Source: Bacillota bacterium (GTDB lineage Bacteria; Bacillota; Sulfobacillia; RBS10-35; JAJYVM01). Taken from it: a DNA stretch of 9,389 bases. Positions 1 through 4,569 of this stretch are shown in pieces (the stretch's first letter is position 1; each line of letters starts with the position of its first letter). The position numbers were made by a program, and so were the translations under genes. The notes beneath the pieces were generated by a model. The model had not been told where the DNA came from and searched no databases. It saw only the letters and a list, made by a program, of their open reading frames with translations. The stretch lies in assembly GCA_021792015.1 (NCBI GenBank), contig JAJYVM010000124.1:1-9389 (forward strand), written 5' to 3'.

Positions 1-594
1 GGCAATGCGCCCGGCGCTCCGGCCCCGGCCGGTGCAGCCGCAGCGGGCGCGGCGCCCGCCGCCCGCCCGGCGCCCCCGGCCAAGGCACCGCCGCCGCCAC
101 CACCCCTGGACCCTGCACTTGCGCCGCTCAAGGCGGAGCTGCAGAAGCGCCTGCCCGACGTGAAGTTCGACGACCGCACCTTCCGGATCATCGGCATCGA
201 GGTCGATCGCGAGCACCTGCTGGATGTGGCGCGCCGCCTCTACGACATGCCGGAGACGCGCATGGACTATCTCGCCTGTCTGTCGGGGGTCGACTACCCC
301 GACGGGATCGAGGTCGTGTACCACCTGGCCAGCACCACGACGCCGGCCGAGGTGGCCCTGCGCGTGAAGGTTCCGAAGGAGGAGGCCGAGTGCCACGTGC
401 CGAGCGTTACGGGGCTCTGGCCGGGCGCCAACTGGCACGAGCGCGAGGCGTTCGACCTGCTCGGAGTGCGCTTCGACGGCCACCCCGACCTGCGCCGCAT
501 CCTCCTGCCGGAGGGCTTTGACGGCGGGTACCCGTTGCGCAAGGACTTCAAGGACGAGCGCGAGGCCCGGGAGCGGAAGGTCCGCGTGCGCTAG
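1..594 (+). CDS. nuoC: NADH-quinone oxidoreductase subunit C (30 kDa subunit), 5' end outside window
   Basis: NuoC is part of the peripheral arm of complex I; it binds NuoD and helps hold the connecting module to the membrane arm. The frame is open from base 1, so the start lies upstream; 197 codons are visible before TAG at 592-594. Visible residues 1-35 are almost only Ala, Pro and Gly with a run of six prolines (residues 30-35), a flexible linker. The folded domain begins near LDPALAPLKAELQKRL. Near residues 145-175 the family signature is clear: HEREAFDLLGV, GHPDLRRILLP, then YPLRKDF. A GTG at 160 would give a 144-residue protein, but it sits inside the continuous frame and would remove the first helix, so I treat the gene as partial. 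nuoD follows after 79 bases. The linker may be just an N-terminal extension, or may join NuoC to another domain such as NuoB; the window cannot tell. Identification is firm. Confidence 0.95.
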   Translation, partial: GNAPGAPAPAGAAAAGAAPAARPAPPAKAPPPPPPLDPALAPLKAELQKRLPDVKFDDRTFRIIGIEVDREHLLDVARRLYDMPETRMDYLACLSGVDYPDGIEVVYHLASTTTPAEVALRVKVPKEEAECHVPSVTGLWPGANWHEREAFDLLGVRFDGHPDLRRILLPEGFDGGYPLRKDFKDEREARERKVRVR

Positions 595-673
595 GGCGGA
601 GGAGGGCGGCGCGGCGCGGCGGCAGGGCCGGAGGCGGCGTGGCGGCGGCAAAGCGAGGAAGAGGGAATCGTCC
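595..673 (+). other. G-rich nuoC-nuoD spacer with nuoD ribosome binding site
   Basis: This 79-base spacer has a strongly G-biased + strand: by my count fifteen separate runs of two or three Gs lie between 595 and 648. It ends in AGGAAGAGGG (656-665), 8 bases before the nuoD ATG, which supports that start. No in-frame gene is apparent. The G runs could allow a two-tier G-quadruplex in the mRNA just before the ribosome binding site; that is inference only. Confidence 0.5.
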
Positions 674-1813
674 ATGGCGAGCACGAGCACGACCGCGGGC
701 GAGCAGGCACCCGGCCTGCAGAGCCAGCTGATGACCCTGAACCTCGGCCCCCAGCACCCCAGCACCCACGGCGTGCTGCGGGTGGTGGTGACCCTGGACG
801 GCGAGGAGGTGGTCGAGGCCCAGCCGGACATCGGCTACCTCCACCGCAACTTCGAGAAGATCGTCGAGGGCTGGGCGCTGCCGGGCGTGGTGCCCTTCTC
901 CGACCGGAACGACTACCTGGCGGCCATCGCCAACGAGGTCTGCGTCTGCGATGCGATCGAGACGCTGGGCGAAGTCGAGCTGCCCGACCGCGCCAAGTGG
1001 CTGCGCGTGCTCTTCGCTGAGCTGCAGCGCATCATCAGCCACGAGCTCTGGTACGGCGCCTTCGGCATGGACCTCGGCGCCTTCACGCCGTTTCTCTACG
1101 GCTTCCGTGACCGGGAGACCGGCTACCTGCTCATGGAGAAGGCGACCGGCGCCCGCATGCTGTACGCCTATAACCGCATCGGCGGACTGCGCAACGACGT
1201 GACGGACGCCTGGCTCAAGGAGCTGGAAGGCTACCTCGACTTCATGGAAAAGCAGGCCTTTCCCGAGTACATGAAGCTGCTGATCGAGAATGAGATCTTC
1301 GTCATGCGCACCAAGGGCACGGGCCAGCTCACGCGGGAGCAGGCCATCGCCTGGGGCGCGAGCGGGCCGGTGCTGCGCAGCACGGGCCTGCCCTGGGATC
1401 TGCGCAAGAAGCGGCCGTACCTCGTCTACGACCAGCTGGAGTTCGACGTGCCCACGGGCACCAACGGCGACAACTACGACCGCGCCATGGTCCGGATGCT
1501 GGAGATCAAGGAGAGCATCAAGATCATCCGCCAGGTCCTCCGGCGGCTGCCCGACGGCCCGGTGCTGGCCAAGGCCAGAGCCGCCGTGCGGCCGCGCGTG
1601 GGCGAGTACTACGCGCGCCAGGAGTCGCCGCGCGGCGAGGTGGGCGTCCACCTCGTCAGCAACGGCCGGCCCAACGCCTACCGCCTGAAGTGGCGGGCGC
1701 CAACGTTCAGCCACCTGCAGCTCGTCCCCCTCATGTGCCGGGGGGTCAAGATGGCGGACATGATCGCCAACCTCGGCAGCCTGGACATCGTGATGGGCGA
1801 GGTGGACCGGTGA
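674..1813 (+). CDS. nuoD: NADH-quinone oxidoreductase subunit D (49 kDa subunit)
   Basis: NuoD is the hydrogenase-like subunit that forms the peripheral side of the quinone-binding pocket of complex I, with NuoH beneath it. It is 379 residues, slightly shorter than Thermus Nqo4. The family opening LNLGPQHPSTHGVLR is at residues 23-36. Residues matching the quinone-site triad of Thermus Nqo4 (His38, Tyr87, Asp139) are present as H32, Y81 (in DRNDYL) and D133 (in MDLGAFTPF). The C-terminus GSLDIVMGEVDR is the usual conserved end. The signature near residues 56-65 reads LHRNFEKIVE, with Asn where Gly or Ala is usual. The frame is open further upstream, to a TTG at 518, but that stretch overlaps nuoC and is Arg/Gly-rich; ATG 674 has a good Shine-Dalgarno (656-665) and gives a normal N-terminus. 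The TGA overlaps a GTG at 1810. Confidence 0.97.
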   Translation: MASTSTTAGEQAPGLQSQLMTLNLGPQHPSTHGVLRVVVTLDGEEVVEAQPDIGYLHRNFEKIVEGWALPGVVPFSDRNDYLAAIANEVCVCDAIETLGEVELPDRAKWLRVLFAELQRIISHELWYGAFGMDLGAFTPFLYGFRDRETGYLLMEKATGARMLYAYNRIGGLRNDVTDAWLKELEGYLDFMEKQAFPEYMKLLIENEIFVMRTKGTGQLTREQAIAWGASGPVLRSTGLPWDLRKKRPYLVYDQLEFDVPTGTNGDNYDRAMVRMLEIKESIKIIRQVLRRLPDGPVLAKARAAVRPRVGEYYARQESPRGEVGVHLVSNGRPNAYRLKWRAPTFSHLQLVPLMCRGVKMADMIANLGSLDIVMGEVDR

Positions 1814-2034
1814 GCGCGCCGGCAGCCGGCCCGGGAGGCATGGCCCCGGCGCCAGGGACGCCGGCGTCCCGCATGCCGGCGCCGAGCATGGCGCCGCATC
1901 CGCGCGAGCCGGGCGGTCTGTGCGGCGCGACGGGTCTCCGCCATGGGGCTGAGGCGCTGGACACAAACGGTCACGCGGGATGCCTGCGGCCGGCGAGTCG
2001 CCGAGTGGATCCTTGCAAGGGGGCGGCCCTGTGA
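1810..2034 (+). CDS. Doubtful 74-codon frame filling the nuoD-nuoH gap
   Basis: A GTG at 1810 overlaps the nuoD stop as GTGA, and the frame runs 74 codons to a TGA at 2032-2034 that overlaps the proposed nuoH GTG start, again as GTGA. GAGGTG at 1799-1804 is well placed as a ribosome binding site, although those bases also encode the conserved Glu-Val end of NuoD. The predicted peptide begins Ala/Pro/Gly/Met-rich (for example MAPAPGTPASRMPAPSMAP) and then has no recognisable motif, signal peptide or membrane segment. GC by codon position, counted by hand, is about 80/74/80%, nearly flat, whereas nuoK has 97% GC at position 3. This argues that the frame is spacer DNA rather than a gene. The double GTGA overlap is the only positive evidence. 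I would not annotate a function. Confidence 0.2.
   Translation: MSAPAAGPGGMAPAPGTPASRMPAPSMAPHPREPGGLCGATGLRHGAEALDTNGHAGCLRPASRRVDPCKGAAL
1847..1884 (+). other. Inverted repeat / hairpin in the nuoD-nuoH gap
   Basis: GGGACGCCGGCGTCCC at 1855-1870 is a perfect 16-base palindrome that can fold as a 6-bp stem with a CCGG loop. It is flanked by CGGCGCC (1847-1853) and its complement GGCGCCG (1878-1884), which can extend the stem after an asymmetric bulge. No T run follows, so it is not an intrinsic terminator. It may act in mRNA processing or spacing, or be a chance product of high GC. Confidence 0.4.
2017..2023 (+). promoter_or_regulatory. Ribosome binding site deciding the nuoH start
   Basis: AAGGGGG, a six-of-seven match to AAGGAGG, lies 7 bases before GTG 2031. 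The other in-frame candidate, ATG 1980, has no comparable site upstream and would add 17 Gly/Ser/Pro-rich residues. This favours GTG 2031 as the nuoH start. Confidence 0.65.
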
Positions 2035-2990
2035 ACGACGTCCTGGCGGCGGTGCTCGAGGCGCTCGCCGTCCTCACCTACGTCGCCCTGAACGCGTTCG
2101 TCCTCATCTGGCTGGAGCGCAAGATCGCCGGCCACATCCAGCGCCGGATCGGCCCGCTGCGCGTCGGCGGCCCGGGCGGGTCGCTGCAGTCCCTGGCCGA
2201 CGGCATCAAGCTCTTCTCCAAGGAGGACTTCCGCCCGGGCGGCCGCGACGGCATCATCTGGTGGCTGGCTCCGCTTGTCTCGATGACGCCGGCCGTGATG
2301 GTGTTCATCGCGATCCCCTTCGGCCAGCACCTGATCATCCACGACATGAACATCGGCCTCATCTACATCACCTCGATCACGTCCTTCGGCCTGCTCGGCG
2401 TGTTCATGGCGGGCTGGGGCAGCAACAACAAGTACTCGCTCCTCGGCGCGATGCGGGCTGGCGCCCAGCTCTTCTCGTACGAGATCCCGGCCATCCTGTC
2501 CACGATCGGCGTCGTGCTGGCGGCCGGCTCGCTCTCGCTGGAGACGATCGTGGCCAAGCAGTCGGCGCACTGGTTCCTCTTCCCGCAGATCCTCGGCTTC
2601 ATCGTCTTCTACGTCGCCATCCTGGCGGAGACCAACCGCACGCCGTTCGACCTCGCCGAGGCGGAGTCCGAGCTGGTCGGCGGCTACTTCACCGAGTACA
2701 GCGGCATCCGCTGGGCGATGTTCCCGTTCGCCGAGTACGGCACACTGTTCACCGGCTGTGCCCTGGCGACCACCCTGTTCCTCGGCGGCTGGCACGGGCC
2801 GCTGTTTCTGCCCGGCTGGGTGTGGTTTCTGATCAAGACCTACATCCTCGTGTTCATCGCCATGTGGATCCGTTGGACGCTGCCGCGCGTGCGCATCGAC
2901 CAGCTGATGGACCTGGGCTGGAAGTTCCTGATCCCGCTCAGCCTCATCAACATCCTGGGCACGGGCGCCTACATCGCGCTGGTGAGGTGA
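2031..2990 (+). CDS. nuoH: NADH-quinone oxidoreductase subunit H
   Basis: NuoH is the membrane subunit that, under NuoD and next to NuoB, forms the quinone channel and couples quinone reduction to the proton-pumping arm. From GTG 2031 it is 319 residues, within the family range. Subunit 1 signature one is seen as GGSLQSLADGIKLFSKED (about residues 49-66), and signature two as PFDLAEAESELVGG (205-218), preceded by LAETNRT. Hydrophobic stretches near residues 5-27, 77-97, 115-130, 150-167, 186-200, 234-252, 265-283 and 298-318 fit the usual eight membrane helices. The conserved WLERKIAG motif at the end of helix 1 is intact. The start is chosen for its Shine-Dalgarno (2017-2023); ATG 1980 would give 336 residues. 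nuoI begins 7 bases after the stop, so the two are probably translationally coupled. Confidence 0.96.
   Translation: MNDVLAAVLEALAVLTYVALNAFVLIWLERKIAGHIQRRIGPLRVGGPGGSLQSLADGIKLFSKEDFRPGGRDGIIWWLAPLVSMTPAVMVFIAIPFGQHLIIHDMNIGLIYITSITSFGLLGVFMAGWGSNNKYSLLGAMRAGAQLFSYEIPAILSTIGVVLAAGSLSLETIVAKQSAHWFLFPQILGFIVFYVAILAETNRTPFDLAEAESELVGGYFTEYSGIRWAMFPFAEYGTLFTGCALATTLFLGGWHGPLFLPGWVWFLIKTYILVFIAMWIRWTLPRVRIDQLMDLGWKFLIPLSLINILGTGAYIALVR
2984..2990 (+). promoter_or_regulatory. Ribosome binding site deciding the nuoI start
   Basis: GAGGTGA matches the 16S rRNA anti-Shine-Dalgarno perfectly and includes the nuoH stop codon. It lies 7 bases before ATG 2998. The in-frame TTG at 2992 would be only one base away from it, so ATG 2998 is the likely start. 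Confidence 0.75.
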
Positions 2991-2997
2991 TTTGCGC

Positions 2998-3489
2998 ATG
3001 AGCCTTCCCAGGACCGTCTGGAACACCGTCAAGAGCCTGGTGGTCGGGCATGCGGTGACCGCGCGCGAGATCGCGACGCGCCCGATCACGGTCTTCTATC
3101 CCGAGGAGAAGCCGGAGTTCCCCACCGGCTCGCGCAGCGTGCCGGTGCTCAAGGTCAATGAGGAGAGCGGCTACATCAACTGCACCTCGTGCGGCCTCTG
3201 CGAGCGCACCTGCCCGCCCGGGTGCATCGAGATCACCCAGGCGGTGGACCCGGCCACCAACAAGAAGAAGCCGTGGCCGCACCTGTACACGCTCGACCTC
3301 TCGCACTGCATGGTCTGCAACCTCTGCGTCGAGGCCTGCCCCTTCGACGCCCTCGAGATGCTGGACGTGCCCGAGCTGGCCACCTACCAGGTGCAGGATC
3401 TGAAGTTCCACAAGGAGCAGTTGCTCGATCTCTGGAAGACCGGCAAGGCCATCCGCATCGCGGAAGGCCAGCCGATGCCGTCGAAATAG
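2998..3489 (+). CDS. nuoI: NADH-quinone oxidoreductase subunit I (two [4Fe-4S] ferredoxin-like subunit)
   Basis: NuoI carries clusters N6a and N6b, which pass electrons to the terminal N2 cluster in NuoB. The protein is 163 residues from ATG 2998. The first cluster motif is CTSCGLCERTCP with Cys 62, 65, 68 and 72; the second is CMVCNLCVEACP with Cys 104, 107, 110 and 114. By the usual crossed ligation of 8Fe ferredoxins, the last Cys of each motif serves the other cluster. An extra Cys at 76 follows the first motif (CPPGC). The N-terminal region VTAREIATRPITVFYPEEKP is the segment that lies along NuoH in known structures. The insert between the motifs (VDPATNKKKPWPHLYTLDLS) is typical. The stop is followed by a strong hairpin before nuoJ. 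All eight cluster ligands are intact. Confidence 0.97.
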   Translation: MSLPRTVWNTVKSLVVGHAVTAREIATRPITVFYPEEKPEFPTGSRSVPVLKVNEESGYINCTSCGLCERTCPPGCIEITQAVDPATNKKKPWPHLYTLDLSHCMVCNLCVEACPFDALEMLDVPELATYQVQDLKFHKEQLLDLWKTGKAIRIAEGQPMPSK

Positions 3490-3512
3490 CGGCCGGGCAA
3501 GGCCCCGGCCGC
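3489..3512 (+). other. Strong hairpin directly after nuoI
   Basis: GCGGCCGGG (3489-3497) and CCCGGCCGC (3504-3512) form a perfect 9-bp stem with a 6-base loop, starting at the last base of the nuoI stop codon. No T run follows, so intrinsic termination is unlikely. It could protect upstream mRNA ends, mark a processing site, or separate translation of nuoI from nuoJ. Confidence 0.6.
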
Positions 3513-3526
3513 ACCGAAGCCGCTTT

Positions 3527-3543
3527 CCGGGCCTTCCGCCCGG
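3527..3543 (+). other. Second hairpin in the nuoI-nuoJ gap
   Basis: CCGGGC (3527-3532) and GCCCGG (3538-3543) form a 6-bp stem with a 5-base loop, fourteen bases after the larger hairpin and just before the nuoJ Shine-Dalgarno (GGGAGGTGA, 3549-3557). It leaves that site free. The tandem arrangement makes a deliberate spacer plausible, but high GC produces such stems easily. Confidence 0.45.
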
Positions 3544-3566
3544 CGCGCGGGAGGTGAGATCGCATC

Positions 3567-4094
3567 ATGGATTGGCCCCTCGTGGTCTTCGTGGCGCTGG
3601 CGGTCGGCATCCTGTTCGGTGCCTACCGCGTCGCCACCGCCCAGGTCGTGACGCACGCCGCCCTCTACCTGGCGTTCGTGCTGAGCCTTGTGGCCGGCAT
3701 GTTCTACCTGCTGCAGGCCGACTTCGTGGCGGCCGTGCAGCTCCTCGTCTACGCCGGCGGCGTGATGACCGTCATCATCTTCGCGATCATGCTGTCCGAG
3801 CTGTCCGAGATCAGGGCCCAGGCGCCGCAGAACGTGCTGCAGCGGCTGATGTCGCCGTACTTTGGCATCCTGCCGCTGCTGGTGGGCCTGCTGGTCTTTG
3901 CCGTCATCATGGTGGCCGTGCTGCGCGTCCCGTGGCCCGTCGCGCCGCAGGCGGCCCCCGCGGACACCGTGACCCTGATCGGCAACGGCCTGTTCCAGAC
4001 CTACGCCCTGCCCTTCGAGGTCGCCTCGGTGCTGTTGCTCGGAGCCATGGTGGGCGCGATCGTGCTGACGCGGCGGGAGGGGAGCGACCGATGA
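3567..4094 (+). CDS. nuoJ: NADH-quinone oxidoreductase subunit J
   Basis: NuoJ is a membrane-arm subunit beside NuoH and NuoK; its third helix changes shape during the catalytic cycle in known structures. The protein is 175 residues with five hydrophobic segments, near residues 4-21, 27-46, 54-76, 97-119 and 149-168. The TM3 motif LLVYAGGVMTVIIFAIML (residues 59-76) matches the family pattern VYAGAIMVLFLF, with the conserved Tyr at 62. The C-terminal motif VGAIVLTRRE is typical. The start at ATG 3567 has a near-perfect Shine-Dalgarno (3549-3557, 9-base spacing). The stop overlaps the nuoK start as ATGA, so the two are likely translationally coupled. Confidence 0.95.
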   Translation: MDWPLVVFVALAVGILFGAYRVATAQVVTHAALYLAFVLSLVAGMFYLLQADFVAAVQLLVYAGGVMTVIIFAIMLSELSEIRAQAPQNVLQRLMSPYFGILPLLVGLLVFAVIMVAVLRVPWPVAPQAAPADTVTLIGNGLFQTYALPFEVASVLLLGAMVGAIVLTRREGSDR

Positions 4095-4405
4095 CCGGCG
4101 TGCCGCTGGTGGATTTCCTCGTCGTGGCCGGCCTGCTGTTCGCCATCGGCCTCTGGACGGCGCTGCGCCGGACCAACGCGATCATGATCCTCATGGGCAT
4201 CGAGCTGATGCTGAACGCCGTGAACCTGAACCTGGTGGCGTTCTCGCGCTACATGCCCGGGGATGCGATGCGCGGCATGGTGTTCGCGCTCTTCGTGCTG
4301 ACGGTGGCCGCCGCGGAGGCGGCCGTGGGGCTGGCGATCATCATCTTGGTCGTGCGGCGCCGCGGCGTCGTCGACGTGAACAAGGTGAACCTGCTGCGCG
4401 GTTGA
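4091..4405 (+). CDS. nuoK: NADH-quinone oxidoreductase subunit K
   Basis: NuoK is the small MrpC-like membrane subunit that, with NuoJ and NuoN, links the quinone region to the antiporter subunits. It is 104 residues, close to the family length, with three hydrophobic segments at about residues 6-25, 29-52 and 62-88. Both conserved membrane glutamates are present: E38 in MGIELMLNAVNL and E76 in AAAEAAVGLA, corresponding to E. coli Glu36 and Glu72. ATG 4091 overlaps the nuoJ stop, and GGGAGGGGAG (4075-4084) inside the end of nuoJ is its ribosome binding site. Codon use is strongly biased: only 3 of 104 codons end in A or T. A 161-base gap follows before nuoL. Confidence 0.96.
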   Translation: MTGVPLVDFLVVAGLLFAIGLWTALRRTNAIMILMGIELMLNAVNLNLVAFSRYMPGDAMRGMVFALFVLTVAAAEAAVGLAIIILVVRRRGVVDVNKVNLLRG

Positions 4406-4566
4406 GTGTGGGCGCGGCGGAGCCCCGGATGGCGGCAGGGCTGCGTGATGCAGTCCGCGCCCACCTGCTGCGGCCTGCCGGCGTGCGCGGTGGGCGGAGG
4501 CGCATGTACGCGCGCAAAACGGGCCGGGGCCCCGTGCGCTGCCCGGTGCCCGTGGCGGAGTGAGAG
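4406..4566 (+). other. Structured nuoK-nuoL spacer with mutually exclusive stems
   Basis: No gene is supported here. GTGGGCGCGG (4408-4417) and CCGCGCCCAC (4455-4464) are a perfect 10-bp inverted repeat around a 37-base loop that contains a smaller stem (CTGC 4441-4444 with GCAG 4450-4453). Part of the right arm, GCCCACC (4459-4465), can instead pair with GGTGGGC (4489-4495), so the two folds exclude each other. Further on, CGGGGCCCCG (4525-4534) is a palindrome, and ACGGGC (4519-4524) can pair with GCCCGT (4548-4553). No U tract and no convincing promoter are seen. The last bases hold the nuoL ribosome binding site. Confidence 0.45.
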
Positions 4567-4569
4567 GTG
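4557..4569 (+). promoter_or_regulatory. nuoL ribosome binding sites; two possible starts
   Basis: GGAG (4557-4560) is 6 bases before GTG 4567, and an in-frame TGA at 4561-4563 rules out any earlier start. GAGGTG (4564-4569), a better anti-Shine-Dalgarno match, is 9 bases before TTG 4579, an alternative start four codons later. I prefer GTG 4567 as the stronger start codon, with moderate confidence. Confidence 0.5.

Noticed and set aside
160..594. nuoC starting at GTG 160
   Set aside because: The frame is open to base 1, and the codons before 160 encode the first helix of the domain, so the gene starts upstream of the window.
518..673. N-terminal extension of NuoD to a TTG at 518
   Set aside because: The added residues are Arg/Gly/Ala-rich, overlap nuoC out of frame, and continue through the G-rich spacer. 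ATG 674 has a good ribosome binding site and gives the family N-terminus.
1814..2030. Possible internal promoter before nuoH
   Set aside because: I found no convincing -35/-10 pair; the region is GC-rich throughout with only short A/T patches such as ACACAAACG.
548..2077. A 509-codon open frame on the - strand opposite nuoD
   Set aside because: It overlaps the conserved nuoD frame and shows no recognisable domain; its openness follows from codon bias.
1943..3001. A 352-codon + strand frame overlapping nuoH
   Set aside because: It is out of frame with the clearly identified NuoH and its product is Arg/His/Pro-rich, as expected of a shifted reading of nuoH.
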